Shown: positions 35,792 to 45,067 of the stretch, piece after piece | How the letters are laid out: each line of letters opens with the position of its first letter | How positions within the stretch are numbered: position 1 is the first letter of the stretch | Assembly (NCBI GenBank): GCA_018780645.1 | Contig: JADMJJ010000017.1 | Span: 148,248 to 212,247, forward strand | Length of the DNA stretch: 64,000 nt | DNA from: Burkholderiaceae bacterium | Lineage (GTDB): Bacteria > Pseudomonadota > Gammaproteobacteria > Burkholderiales > Burkholderiaceae_C | Reading direction: 5' to 3' | The notes under the pieces: generated by a model | Told to the model about the DNA's origin: nothing | Databases searched by the model: none | What the model saw: the letters and a program-made list of their open reading frames with translations, nothing else | Program-made: the position numbers and the translations under genes

Positions 35792-37606
35792 ATGATAAAA
35801 AATCCCAAAAGGGGGAGTGCTGCTGCGCCCAGCCACGCCGATGTCACCGCCTTGGTGGAGTCGGAGCGGGTCGCGTCGCTGTATGAGCTGACCTTGCCGA
35901 CGCTGCTGGCGGCGGTGCTGTTCACGTTCTTCCCGCTGGTGCTGCTGTGGCCGCATCTTCCCCATGGGCTGCTGCTGGGCTGGTTGGGCTATCGCTGTGC
36001 GGTGTCCGCGCTGCGCCTGCTGGATGTCTGGCAGTTTCGCAAGGCCAAGCCCGATGCCAGCCAGATCGGCCACTGGCGCCAACGCTACTTCGTGCTGCTG
36101 GCGCTGGAGGCGCTGTCCTGGGGCGCGATGGGCTGGTTGTTCCACACCCCGGAGTTGCCCTATGTCGACGGCCTGCTGCTCGCCTCGATGGTTGGCGTCG
36201 GGGCGATTGCCCTGTTCACGCTGGGCAGCATCTTCACCGCCAATCTGATTTTTTCGGTGACCCTGTTCGTGCCGCTGATCGGCTATTACCTCAGCCTGGG
36301 GCAAGCCGAGGCGCTGTTCTGCGCCGCTGGCGTGCTGGGCTTCATGGGCATGCTGCTGTTCGAGTCGCGTCGCATCGAGGCCCGCACCATCGAGCTGCTG
36401 CGACTGCGCTTCGAGAACGCCTGGATCGCCGAGCAGCGCCAGCAGGCGCTGGAACTGGCCGAGCAGTCCAACCTGACCAAGAGCCGCTTCCTGGCGGTGA
36501 TGAGCCACGAAATCCGCACACCGCTGAATGGCATCCTGGGCATGACCCAGCTGCTGGAGCGCTCGGCGCTGGACGAGCGCCAGACCGAGCAGGTGGACAT
36601 CGTGCGCCGCTCGGGCCGCCATCTGATGACCTTGGTGAATGACATCCTGGACCTGTCGCGCATAGAGTCGGGCAAGCTGGAGGTGCAGTCCAAGCCGGTG
36701 ATACTGGCCGAGGCGGCCGAGGACGTCTGCCTGCTCCTGGCCGAGACCGCCCGTGACAAGGGCCTGGGTTTCGACCTGCGCATGGCGCCGATACTGCCGC
36801 GCTGCATCCTGGGCGACGCTTCGCGCATCAAGCAGGTGCTGCACAACCTGGTCGGCAATGCGATCAAGTTCACCGAGCGTGGCAGCATCGATGTCGAGAT
36901 CAATACAGTGCAGGACGCCAATCTGGGCACCCTCTTGCGCTTCCAGGTGCGTGACTCCGGCGAAGGCATTGCCCCCGACCAGCTGGAGCGCATCTTCAAC
37001 CCCTTCGAGCAGGCCGAGAATCACAAGACACAGCGCACCGACGGCACCGGCCTGGGCCTGACAATCTCGCGCGAGCTGGCCCGCACCATGGGCGGCGATC
37101 TGCGCTGCAGCTCCTCGCCGGGCATGGGCTCCTGCTTCGAGTTCACGCTGCCGCTGAAGGTCAGCTCCGCGCCGATGGCTCCCGCCACCCAACCGATGCC
37201 CCTGCCCCAGCTGCAGGGCCGTGTCCTGCTGGTGGACGACAGCACCGTCAACGCGCTGGTGGCCAGCAGCATGCTGGAGCGCTTCGGCCTCGATGTGGAC
37301 CAGGCCGAGAACGGCGCGCTGGCCTTGGAGCGTCTGTCGGTGCAGGACTACGGCCTGGTGCTGATGGACTGCCAGATGCCCGAGATGGATGGCTTCGAGG
37401 CCACCCGGCGCTGGCGCACGGTCGAGAACAGCGAAGGCCGCTCGCCGGTGCCCATCGTCGCGCTGACCGCCAGTGCCGTGAACGGTGACCGCGACCTGTG
37501 CCTGAAATCCGGCATGAACGACTATCTGGTCAAGCCCTTCGAGATGGAGGACCTGCTGAGCGTCGTCACCCGGCACCTGCGAGCCGAGGTGGCGGTGCCG
37601 GCCTAG
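35792..37606 (+). CDS. Membrane hybrid sensor histidine kinase/response regulator
   Basis: A 604-residue kinase with a multi-spanning N-terminal membrane region (about residues 30-205, six or so hydrophobic segments) with short loops, so the signal may be within the membrane. HisKA follows with H239 in [13 protein letters not shown], then HATPase ([14 protein letters not shown]) and a receiver with D526 in [13 protein letters not shown]. No HPt. The ATG at 35792 lacks a strong ribosome site; the frame extends upstream to 35678 without coding character. Convergent with ligE, overlapping its stop by 4 bases. The 190 bases upstream hold no recognisable gene. Confidence 0.9.
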   Translation: MIKNPKRGSAAAPSHADVTALVESERVASLYELTLPTLLAAVLFTFFPLVLLWPHLPHGLLLGWLGYRCAVSALRLLDVWQFRKAKPDASQIGHWRQRYFVLLALEALSWGAMGWLFHTPELPYVDGLLLASMVGVGAIALFTLGSIFTANLIFSVTLFVPLIGYYLSLGQAEALFCAAGVLGFMGMLLFESRRIEARTIELLRLRFENAWIAEQRQQALELAEQSNLTKSRFLAVMSHEIRTPLNGILGMTQLLERSALDERQTEQVDIVRRSGRHLMTLVNDILDLSRIESGKLEVQSKPVILAEAAEDVCLLLAETARDKGLGFDLRMAPILPRCILGDASRIKQVLHNLVGNAIKFTERGSIDVEINTVQDANLGTLLRFQVRDSGEGIAPDQLERIFNPFEQAENHKTQRTDGTGLGLTISRELARTMGGDLRCSSSPGMGSCFEFTLPLKVSSAPMAPATQPMPLPQLQGRVLLVDDSTVNALVASSMLERFGLDVDQAENGALALERLSVQDYGLVLMDCQMPEMDGFEATRRWRTVENSEGRSPVPIVALTASAVNGDRDLCLKSGMNDYLVKPFEMEDLLSVVTRHLRAEVAVPA

Positions 37607-38475
37607 GGCTCGTCCCGCACCCGCAGAAAGCTTGCAAACCGCGGCAATCCGGTGCGCGTCAGACCCTGGTAGGTGTAGGTCACCACGCTGCCCAAAGCCG
37701 GCGGGCTCAGCCGCTCAGCGTCGCTGAACCCGGTGCCAATGACAAAGTGCCGGCCGTCGGGCGTCTGCACCTTCAGCCCACCCAACTGACCGGCGTACTT
37801 GCCCTTGCCCGGCTCGTGGGCGATGACCCTGGCCTCGGCGTCATCCCGTGCTTTGAGCTTCAGCAGCACGTCGCTACGGCCGCTGTGCACCGGTGCGTCC
37901 TCGTGGTGCAGCATCAGGCCCTCGCCGCCGGCCTTCAGCACGGCCTGCAGCCGCTCCTGCAGGGCCTCTGCCGAGGTTACCCGGAATTGCTCCACCGCCT
38001 GAAGCTGCGGCCAGGCCAGGCGCGCGGTCAAGGCCTGCAGTTGCTGCGCCCGCTGGGCAAAGGTGCCGCCGGCGCCGGGCAGCTCGAAGACGCGGTACTG
38101 GATCTGACGCCAGTCGGCATCCATGGCCGGTGATTTGCGCACCATGCCCGACAACTGCTCGAAACGGCCGCGCGCCAGCCACAGCTCACCGTCCAGCGGC
38201 TCGGCCGGCAGCCGGGCCAGAAACCAGCCCGGCGCCGCGACGACGCGACCACTGCGAAAGCGCAGCGTCTTGCCATCCCACAGCGCCCGCACGCCGTCGA
38301 GCTTCTCGCTGACCAGGTAGCGGCTGGGGTCGCGGCCGCTGCTCCAGTCCTTGGCCAGCAGCACGGCAGGCTGCTCCGCAACAGACGGTGCCCAGACTCC
38401 GGCCACCAGTCCAAGCGCGGCCAGCAATCGGTGGCAGAAAAGTCGGCGAGGCTGGTCTGGCGTGTTCGGTGTCAT
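37603..38475 (-). CDS. ligE: Exported ATP-dependent DNA ligase (LigE type)
   Basis: A 290-residue minimal ATP-dependent DNA ligase. The N-terminus is a signal peptide with paired arginines ([16 protein letters not shown]), ending near SVAEQ, so the enzyme is expected in the periplasm. Motif I is EK58LDG with K58 forming the lysyl-AMP. Other landmarks are [10 protein letters not shown] (motif III region), GEGLMLHH (motif IV) and a terminal OB-fold with [18 protein letters not shown]. The ATG at 38475 is chosen; upstream codons to 38595 are unsupported. LigE-type enzymes seal nicked double-stranded DNA and have been linked to extracellular DNA use and competence in other bacteria. Confidence 0.9.
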   Translation of the reverse strand: MTPNTPDQPRRLFCHRLLAALGLVAGVWAPSVAEQPAVLLAKDWSSGRDPSRYLVSEKLDGVRALWDGKTLRFRSGRVVAAPGWFLARLPAEPLDGELWLARGRFEQLSGMVRKSPAMDADWRQIQYRVFELPGAGGTFAQRAQQLQALTARLAWPQLQAVEQFRVTSAEALQERLQAVLKAGGEGLMLHHEDAPVHSGRSDVLLKLKARDDAEARVIAHEPGKGKYAGQLGGLKVQTPDGRHFVIGTGFSDAERLSPPALGSVVTYTYQGLTRTGLPRFASFLRVRDEP

Positions 38476-38562
38476 GGTGCCCCCGTCGGGTTGGAGTACG
38501 CGCACAGTAGCCCGCCGCAGACGTGATGCGGCGGCATCCCTCCTTGGTGGGATCACCCTCTT

Positions 38563-38592
38563 TTGGGTGGCCTGAACCGATCCGCGTAGAAT
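38563..38592 (+). promoter_or_regulatory. Possible sigma-70 promoter for guaC
   Basis: TTGGGT and TAGAAT are separated by 18 bases. A start about 7 bases after the -10 box would give a leader of about 185 bases that begins with the hairpins described next. Prediction by eye only. Confidence 0.4.
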
Positions 38593-38598
38593 CAATCA

Positions 38599-38689
38599 CC
38601 GGGCCCAAATTTTGTCTTCGGCCCGGCGTGTCGCGCCTTGACTTCGCATGCGAAGTCAGCCTGCGACGCGACGGCCTCCCCGGCCGTCG
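38599..38689 (+). promoter_or_regulatory. Structured 5' leader of guaC with alternative hairpins
   Basis: Three structures are visible. A 7-bp stem CCGGGCC/GGCCCGG spans 38599-38626. A 20-base perfect palindrome TGACTTCGCATGCGAAGTCA spans 38639-38658 (8-bp stem, CATG loop) and is extended by GTCGCG (38630-38635) pairing with CGCGAC (38667-38672). An 8-bp stem CGACGGCC/GGCCGTCG spans 38669-38689. The second and third compete for bases 38669-38672. About 95 bases separate the last stem from the guaC ATG. A DNA operator for a dimeric regulator or an RNA switch are both possible. Part of the 310-base gap between ligE and guaC, which otherwise holds no gene. Confidence 0.5.
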
Positions 38690-38784
38690 AGGGCGCCGGT
38701 CCTCGTGCCGAAGCAAGTCAAGCGCTCGCAGCCTTGGGTGTGCACTGCATCAACGCACACCGAAACTTGCGACACCCTTGAATC

Positions 38785-39762
38785 ATGGAAATCTTCGACT
38801 ACGACAACATCCTCCTGCTGCCGCGCAAATGCCGCGTGGAAAGCCGTGCCGAGTGCGACGCCTCGGTCGAATTCGGTGGCCACCGCTTCAAGCTGCCGGT
38901 GGTGCCGGCGAATATGAAGACGGTGGTGGATGAGAGCATCACCGAGTTCCTAGCCGCCAACGGCTATTTCTACGTGATGCACCGCTTCGACCTGGACAGC
39001 GTCGCCTATGCCAGGAGCATGCGCGACAAGGGGCTGATCGTCTCGGTCAGCTCGGGCGTCAAACAGGCCGACTACGCCATCATCGACCGGCTGGCGGCCG
39101 AAGGCGTCGGCGCCGACTACATCACCATCGACATCGCCCACGGCCATGCCGACAGCGTGCAGCGCATGATTGCCCACATCAAGCAGAAGCTGCCAAAGGC
39201 CTTCGTGATTGCCGGCAATGTCGGCACGCCCGAGGGCGTGATCGATCTGGAGACCTGGGGCGCCGACGCCACCAAGGTCGGCATCGGCCCGGGCAAGGTC
39301 TGCATCACGCGCTTGAAGACCGGCTTCGGCACCGGCGGCTGGCAGCTTTCGGCGCTGAAGTGGTGTGCCCGCGTGGCCACCAAACCCATCATTGCCGACG
39401 GGGGCATACGCCACCATGGCGACATCGCCAAGAGCGTGCGCTTCGGCGCGGCCATGGTGATGGTGGGCTCGCTGTTCGCCGGCCACGAGGAATCGCCGGG
39501 CCAGACAGTCGAGGTCGATGGCAAGCTCTACAAGGAGTACTACGGCTCGGCCAGCGACTTCAACAAGGGCGAGTACAAGCACGTCGAGGGCAAGCGCATT
39601 CTCGAGCCGGTGAAGGGCAAATTGGCCGACACCCTGCGCGAGATGCAGGAAGACGTGCAGAGCTCGATCTCCTACTCCGGCGGCACCAGGCTGGTGGACC
39701 TGCGCAAGGTCAACTATGTGGTGCTGGGGGGGGAGAACGCGGGCGAACATTTGTTCATGTAG
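38785..39762 (+). CDS. guaC: GMP reductase
   Basis: A 325-residue GMP reductase of the IMPDH/GMPR family (the GuaC2-type length), which converts GMP to IMP with NADPH in purine recycling. It starts [21 protein letters not shown]. The catalytic Cys is in [17 protein letters not shown], the phosphate-binding segment in [16 protein letters not shown], and the C-terminal flap in [13 protein letters not shown]. There are no CBS domains, which separates it from IMP dehydrogenase. A long structured leader precedes it. The last 27 bases of the gene are imperfectly repeated 63 bases downstream. Confidence 0.96.
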   Translation: MEIFDYDNILLLPRKCRVESRAECDASVEFGGHRFKLPVVPANMKTVVDESITEFLAANGYFYVMHRFDLDSVAYARSMRDKGLIVSVSSGVKQADYAIIDRLAAEGVGADYITIDIAHGHADSVQRMIAHIKQKLPKAFVIAGNVGTPEGVIDLETWGADATKVGIGPGKVCITRLKTGFGTGGWQLSALKWCARVATKPIIADGGIRHHGDIAKSVRFGAAMVMVGSLFAGHEESPGQTVEVDGKLYKEYYGSASDFNKGEYKHVEGKRILEPVKGKLADTLREMQEDVQSSISYSGGTRLVDLRKVNYVVLGGENAGEHLFM

Positions 39763-39825
39763 CGCCTGACTGAATTGCCCGCGCTTCGGCGCGGCCAAAA
39801 TGCGGGGGAACCCTTGTTCATGCAA
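39736..39825 (+). repeat. Imperfect direct duplication of the guaC 3' end
   Basis: The gene end at 39736-39762 (coding NAGEHLFM and stop) is repeated at 39799-39825 with changes that would read NAGEPLFMQ. The spacing is 63 bases. The second copy lies in the 205-base non-coding gap before the lipoprotein gene, which otherwise holds a short GC-rich hairpin (CCGCGCTTCGGCGCGG) and an AT-rich promoter-like stretch near 39910-39930. Confidence 0.6.
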
Positions 39826-39966
39826 GGTCGCCACCGCTGTAGTCCACCACCCAATCGTCCCCACCGATGCCACAAGACGCGGCGGCAATTTTTTCACCCA
39901 TCGCCTGAAAACATAACTAAAATATAGCGCGCAATTCACGCAAAGGTCGAATCTCGGGGAGGGGAT

Positions 39967-42900
39967 ATGACTAACAGAGTCGTGCGTTTGCTCACGCCGC
40001 CTTTCTGGGGAGCGAGTTCGCGCCCTTTGCTAACCGCCTATCTGCTGGTCGCTGTTGTGCTGGCCGCCTGCGGAGGTGGTGGCTCCGACGGGCAGCCCGG
40101 CGTCACAGAGCCTGCCCTAGCCATCAGCGCCCAACCGGCTGATCAATCCGTGACCGAAGGGGCCGACGCAGCGTTTCGCGTCAGCGTCACGGGCCTGGCC
40201 ATGCTCCAGTGGCAGGTGCTCCAGGCAGGCGTATGGCGGGACGTTCCTGGCGAAACCCGCCCCGAGTTCCGGCTGACCAGGGTGACCGAGTCCGACGATG
40301 GCACACATTACCGCGTGCTACTTACGGATCTCGGCACCACCCGTCATGAGCTGATCAGTTCCACAGCGACGCTCCGAGTGCAAAGCCGCGTCGTCTCACC
40401 GGCCATCGCCGTTCACCCCACCGACCTGACACTGACAGCGGGCCAGAGCGGCACTCTCTCGCTCACAGCCATCGGCACTTCGCTGATCTACGAGTGGCAG
40501 AACAGCCGTGATGGGGTCCAATGGACCCGTGTTGAAGCAAACTCCGGTCCCTCGCTGGCCTTGACCCGGGTTGAAAGAGCCGACAGCGGTCTGATGTTTC
40601 GTGCACTGGTCTCCAACCGCGCAGGCTCTGTCAGCACCCAAGCCATCACGCTAACCGTATTGGCGATGCCCCAGGCGCCGAGTTTCACGTCCGCACCCGT
40701 CGACATCAACGTCATCGCGGGACAGAAGGCCAGCTTCACCGCAGTATGCGTGGGAGAACCATTGCCTACCCTGCAATGGCAGACCAGCGTCAACGGTGTC
40801 GCGTGGACCAATGTTGCCGACGGGCACGGCGCCACGCTGGTGAGCAAGCCACTGGCTCTGACGGACGACGGGGTGTTGTACCGCGCTGTGGCGGTCAACG
40901 CGACGGGTGTCGCGACAAGCGCCGTGGCACGCCTGATCGTAGTTCCCGCCCCGGCAGCGCCCACCATCATGCAACAGCCGCGAAGTTTGACCGTGAACGC
41001 CCCCGCCCCAGCCTCATTCTCGGTTCAGGCCGACGGAGTCCCGAGCATCACTTTCCAGTGGCAGGTCAGTACCGACAACGGCCTCAACTACTTCAACGTC
41101 AATGGCGCCACCGAATCGGCATTCAGCCTGCCCGCCACCGCGATCGGCGATAACGGCAAGCGGTATCGGGTAGTTCTCACAAACAGCCAAGGCACACTCA
41201 CCAGTGCAAACGCCAGCCTCACGGTAAGTCAAGCACCAACGATCACCGCTCAACCGGCCAGCGTCATCACCGGAGCAAACGATCCCCGGGTCAGCTTTCA
41301 AGTCGAGGCGCAAGGCTGGCCTGCTCCAGCATATCAATGGCAATCGAGCGGCGATGGTGGCCAGAACTATGACGACATCGCTGGAGCCACGTCGCCCACC
41401 TACAGCTTCGTGGCCGGACATGCCGATGGCGGCAAGTTGTTCAGGGCGCGCATCAGCAACATCGCGGGCACCATTTACAGCCACCCGGGACACCTTCGCA
41501 AGGTCAGTTGGGAGTGGATTTCACCCAAGTTTGGCGGGGATGAGTTGAGGGCCGTGGCATGGGCCAACAACAAGGTGGCCGTAGCCGTCGGCAGTGCTGG
41601 CATTCTGCTCAGAACGACCGATGCCGGACAGCACTGGACCATTGTCCGCGAGGGCAGCATCAATCTGACCAACCTGCATGCCGTCGCATTCCTCACGCCC
41701 GATCAGGCCATTGCTGTGGGCCACAAGGGCACGGTGCTTCGTTCGACCGACGGTGGCCTCACATGGTCGCCGATCGAAACCGGCGGGACTGCAGCGTTCA
41801 GCGGCGTGGCTTTCGGCAGTGCCGCAGTTGGCGTCGCTGTTGGAGGATCCGGTGTCGTGATGCGCACCGTCGATGCAGGTCGATCCTGGCGACCCGTTGC
41901 CGCAGCGTTGAACGATGTGTGGTTCACTGCAGTTGCGATGCGAGGCACCGTGGCGTTGGCGGCAAGCACAAAGGGGCTGTGGCGCAGCACGGATGCCGGA
42001 GCCAGTTGGACGAGAGTGAATGACCGCTGGTCGACGGCGTTGGCATTCGCCGACGGCAACACAGTTGTCGTAGCCGGCGAGCAATCCATGTGGCGAAGCA
42101 TCGATGCCGGTGCCAGCTGGCATGGGGTCGCTCCGCCCGGCGGTCAGAGCATCTTCCCCGCTATCACTAGCGTCCACTTCTCCGGCGGTGGGCGTGGTAT
42201 CGCAATCAGCGGCGGCGCCGACATCTACATGACCATCGATGCCGGACTGACCTGGCAGCGTAGCGCACAGAGCTTTGGATTGGGCAATGGCGCGGCACTG
42301 ACTGCCGACGGCACCGTGCTTGCCGTGGGCCAGGCAGGTTTACTCAAACGCAGCGCCGATTTCGGAGCGACCTGGACCGACATCTCGCGAGATCCGACCA
42401 CGATCGGGGCCAGCCTGAATGGCCTGGCATTCTCGCCCACGTCGACCATGCTGGCGGTCGGCGAAAGAGGAACTCCGGGCGTCATTTTGCGCAGCCTCGA
42501 TTCCGGCCGCACGTGGCGCGACGTCAGCAATTGGGGACCGCCCAACTATGGTGGACTGGACCGCTTGCGCGCGGTCGCGTTTGCAGATGCCAACACTGCG
42601 GTGGCGGTGGGTGAATGGAGTGCAATGCGCAGCGTCGATGGTGGCGCCCATTGGCACCGCCTTGCCGCCAACGGCTTGAATCACGCCGCAGACATCGTCT
42701 TCCTTAGCCCGTTGATAGGCATCGTCGTAGCCGCCGATCACATCATGAGATCCAATGACGGCGGGCTGACTTGGAGCAGCGTCCTGGCGTCAAGGGGGGA
42801 GGGCTTCAGCAGCGTCAGCGCTGCTGGAAGTATCGTGATCGCGACCGGATCTAGCGAGATGCAACGCAGCGCCGATGGGGGGTTGACCTGGGCGAGCCTG

Positions 42901-43251
42901 CGCATCGGGGACGAGCCAATGATCAGCACCGCCTGGTTCAACGCAGCTACCGTGTTTGCCGTCAGCAATCGTGGGAGCGTATATCGAAGCAGCGATGCAG
43001 GATTGACCTGGTCAAAAGTCTTTCAGGCGGATGCTAATCAGCTCTATTTCGACTCAGTGGCATCCATCAATGGACTTGGATTCTTCGTGGGAACCAGTGG
43101 CCTCATTTACCAAAGCTCGGACCACGGACATACTTGGCGCCTGGACTTTGGGGGCAAACCTCAATGGTGGCAGTCAGTCGGCCTTACCGGTGCAGGGGCG
43201 CCGGTCGTCCTAGGCAACGACGGCAGCGTGCTGATGGGCTCGGGGTACTGA
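39967..43251 (+). CDS. Large lipoprotein with Ig-like domains and BNR/YCF48-type propeller repeats
   Basis: A 1094-residue protein. The lipobox VLAAC has C35 as lipidation site, after a hydrophobic segment, followed by GGGGSDG. Residues about 45-505 hold about five immunoglobulin-like repeats of 90-95 residues with WQ-containing strands (LQWQVLQAGVWRDV, FQWQVSTDNG, YQWQSSGDGG). Residues about 510-1094 hold at least ten BNR/YCF48-like units (RTTDAGQHWT, RSTDGGLTWSPI, RSADGGLTWAS), which should form one or two beta-propellers. An excellent ribosome site (GGGGAGGGG) precedes the ATG. Likely outer-membrane anchored; the ligand is unknown. Base composition is somewhat less GC-rich than its neighbours in places. 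Convergent with the kinase at 43253. Confidence 0.88.
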   Translation: MTNRVVRLLTPPFWGASSRPLLTAYLLVAVVLAACGGGGSDGQPGVTEPALAISAQPADQSVTEGADAAFRVSVTGLAMLQWQVLQAGVWRDVPGETRPEFRLTRVTESDDGTHYRVLLTDLGTTRHELISSTATLRVQSRVVSPAIAVHPTDLTLTAGQSGTLSLTAIGTSLIYEWQNSRDGVQWTRVEANSGPSLALTRVERADSGLMFRALVSNRAGSVSTQAITLTVLAMPQAPSFTSAPVDINVIAGQKASFTAVCVGEPLPTLQWQTSVNGVAWTNVADGHGATLVSKPLALTDDGVLYRAVAVNATGVATSAVARLIVVPAPAAPTIMQQPRSLTVNAPAPASFSVQADGVPSITFQWQVSTDNGLNYFNVNGATESAFSLPATAIGDNGKRYRVVLTNSQGTLTSANASLTVSQAPTITAQPASVITGANDPRVSFQVEAQGWPAPAYQWQSSGDGGQNYDDIAGATSPTYSFVAGHADGGKLFRARISNIAGTIYSHPGHLRKVSWEWISPKFGGDELRAVAWANNKVAVAVGSAGILLRTTDAGQHWTIVREGSINLTNLHAVAFLTPDQAIAVGHKGTVLRSTDGGLTWSPIETGGTAAFSGVAFGSAAVGVAVGGSGVVMRTVDAGRSWRPVAAALNDVWFTAVAMRGTVALAASTKGLWRSTDAGASWTRVNDRWSTALAFADGNTVVVAGEQSMWRSIDAGASWHGVAPPGGQSIFPAITSVHFSGGGRGIAISGGADIYMTIDAGLTWQRSAQSFGLGNGAALTADGTVLAVGQAGLLKRSADFGATWTDISRDPTTIGASLNGLAFSPTSTMLAVGERGTPGVILRSLDSGRTWRDVSNWGPPNYGGLDRLRAVAFADANTAVAVGEWSAMRSVDGGAHWHRLAANGLNHAADIVFLSPLIGIVVAADHIMRSNDGGLTWSSVLASRGEGFSSVSAAGSIVIATGSSEMQRSADGGLTWASLRIGDEPMISTAWFNAATVFAVSNRGSVYRSSDAGLTWSKVFQADANQLYFDSVASINGLGFFVGTSGLIYQSSDHGHTWRLDFGGKPQWWQSVGLTGAGAPVVLGNDGSVLMGSGY

Positions 43252-43252
43252 G

Positions 43253-44353
43253 TCACGCCATAGGCAGCACTACGCTGGCTTCAAATCCAGGCGTCGCATT
43301 GCTCAATGCCAGCGTCGCCCCGTGAGCGCTGGCAATCAATTTGCACAGGCTCAGCCCCAGGCCCACACCGCCGCTGCTGCGGGTGCGGGCCTCATCGGGC
43401 CGGTAGAAGGGCTCGCCAAGCTTGGGCAGCACCTCGGCCGGCACGCCGGGGCCGAAGTCGCGCACGGTGAGACGAGCGCCCTGCTCCGTCATCGTGGTGA
43501 TTACAAGCACCTTCCCTTTTGTCGCATCGTTGTGGCGCAGCGCGTTATCGCCCAGGTTGCGCAACAGCAGCTGCATGCGCAGGCGGTCCAGCGGCATGGC
43601 CGGTAGATCGGGCGCCAGATCCAGCTCGACTTCCGCATCGGCGAACTGGTTCTGCACCAACTCGGCGATCAGCGCGTTCAGATTGCAGCTTTGCAGCGCC
43701 AGTGCGCTGTGGCCGGCACCCAGGCGCTCGCTTTCCAGGATGCCGGTGATCAGATCGCGCATCAGGGCCAGGTCCTGCAGCAGCGCCTGGCGCGGCGGCC
43801 CCTCCTCCACCAGTTCGGCATTCAGCCGCGCGCGCGTCAGCGGGCTGCGCAGCTCGTGGCTGATGGCCAGCAGCAGCGCGCGCTTGCCGTCCAGCATGGC
43901 CTGGATGTCGGCCGCCATGCGGTTGAACAGCTCCGCCAGTTCACCCAGCTCGCTGTGCGGCCGCAAGCGGATGCGGTGCGACAGATCGCCGCGTGCAAAG
44001 GCCTCGGCACCGACGGCCAGCGCGCGCAGCGGCCGGATCATGTGCCGGATCGTGCCGAAGGCCATGCCGGTGACTATCAGCAGCAGCGGCGCCCCCCACA
44101 ACCAACCATAGGTTTGGCGCGTGGCGTAGAAGAGGATCAGGCTGCTCGCCAGGGCCAGCACGAGGAAGACGGCCACCAGTCGAGCGCCGAGGTGCTTGAA
44201 GCGATGGCGCCAGTGGCCGTGCTGCTCATGCCAGCGCTGGTGCATGCGTTGGCGCATGCGCCAGCGGCTGCGATGGTGGGCGCGCCAGTGGTTCAACGCC
44301 TCATGTTTGCGATGCCCAACATCTGGGCCGTTACAGCGCCTGTTGTTCTTCAC
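43253..44353 (-). CDS. Sensor histidine kinase with His/Arg-rich cytoplasmic N-terminus
   Basis: A 366-residue kinase. Residues 1-56 form an unusual tail with 11 His, 12 Arg and several Trp (for example HWRAHHRSRWRMRQR). Two membrane segments (about 56-76 and 83-101) are joined by a loop of only about 7-10 residues, so there is no periplasmic sensor domain. HAMP follows, then HisKA with H166 in AISHELRSPLTRAR and an HATPase (GVGLGLSLCKLIASAHG). Its start overlaps the stop of the response regulator gene (ATGA). It is last in an operon with the His-rich CpxP-like protein and the OmpR-type regulator. Metal sensing through the His-rich tail is inference. Confidence 0.9.
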   Translation of the reverse strand: MKNNRRCNGPDVGHRKHEALNHWRAHHRSRWRMRQRMHQRWHEQHGHWRHRFKHLGARLVAVFLVLALASSLILFYATRQTYGWLWGAPLLLIVTGMAFGTIRHMIRPLRALAVGAEAFARGDLSHRIRLRPHSELGELAELFNRMAADIQAMLDGKRALLLAISHELRSPLTRARLNAELVEEGPPRQALLQDLALMRDLITGILESERLGAGHSALALQSCNLNALIAELVQNQFADAEVELDLAPDLPAMPLDRLRMQLLLRNLGDNALRHNDATKGKVLVITTMTEQGARLTVRDFGPGVPAEVLPKLGEPFYRPDEARTRSSGGVGLGLSLCKLIASAHGATLALSNATPGFEASVVLPMA

Positions 44354-45045
44354 GGCTGCGCCGCCAGTGCAAAGCAGTAGCCGGCATTGCGCAGGGTCTT
44401 CAGGGCATCCAGCGGCGCCAGCTTCTTGCGCAGCCGGCTGACCAGGATGTCCACCGCACGGGTGTAGAGATAGGCCTCATGGCCGCGCAGGCGGTTGAGG
44501 ATCTCGTCGCGGTGGAACACCCGGCGCGGCTCGCGGGCCAGTATCACCAGCAGCTCGTACTCGGTGCTGGTCAGCTCCAGCAGGCTGCCGTCACAACCCC
44601 AGACCTCGCGCCGCGCGGTATCGATGCGCAGACCGTCGAAGCGCATATCGGGTGCCGACAGGCCGGGCGTCATGCGAGCCCGGCGCAGCAGGCTTTGCAG
44701 CCGCGCGGCCAGCTCGCGGGGCTCGAAGGGCTTGGCCAGGTAGTCGTCGGCGCCCAGCTCCAGGCCGACGACGCGGTCGGTCAGGTCACCGCGCGCGGTC
44801 AGCATCAGGATGGGTAGGTGGCGCGTGCCTTCAGCGCCGGCGCGAATCTGCTTGCACAGCTCGAAGCCGTCGATCTCGGGCAGCATGCCGTCGAGTATCA
44901 AGGCGTCGAACGGTTCGGCGGCCAGGCGCTGCAGGCCCAGGCTGGGCCGGGGCGCGGCGTGCAGCTCGAAATCGAAGCGGGCCAGGTACTGGATCAGCGG
45001 CCCGGCCAGCGCTTCATCGTCATCAATCATCAGCAGTCGCGGCAT
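44350..45045 (-). CDS. OmpR-family response regulator
   Basis: A 231-residue regulator with a receiver domain (phospho-acceptor D52 in LILDGMLPEIDG, Lys in LAKPFEPREL) and a winged-helix DNA-binding domain (about 130-228, with LTSTEYELLVILA, VDILVSRLRKKL and RNAGYCFAL). It is the partner of the kinase at 43253, to which it is coupled by an ATGA overlap. The gene follows the His-rich CpxP-like gene after 22 bases. By analogy with CpxR, CusR and similar regulators it probably controls its own operon; no operator was identified with confidence. Confidence 0.94.
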   Translation of the reverse strand: MPRLLMIDDDEALAGPLIQYLARFDFELHAAPRPSLGLQRLAAEPFDALILDGMLPEIDGFELCKQIRAGAEGTRHLPILMLTARGDLTDRVVGLELGADDYLAKPFEPRELAARLQSLLRRARMTPGLSAPDMRFDGLRIDTARREVWGCDGSLLELTSTEYELLVILAREPRRVFHRDEILNRLRGHEAYLYTRAVDILVSRLRKKLAPLDALKTLRNAGYCFALAAQP

Positions 45046-45067
45046 GGTTCTGATTCTGCCTTGCAGC

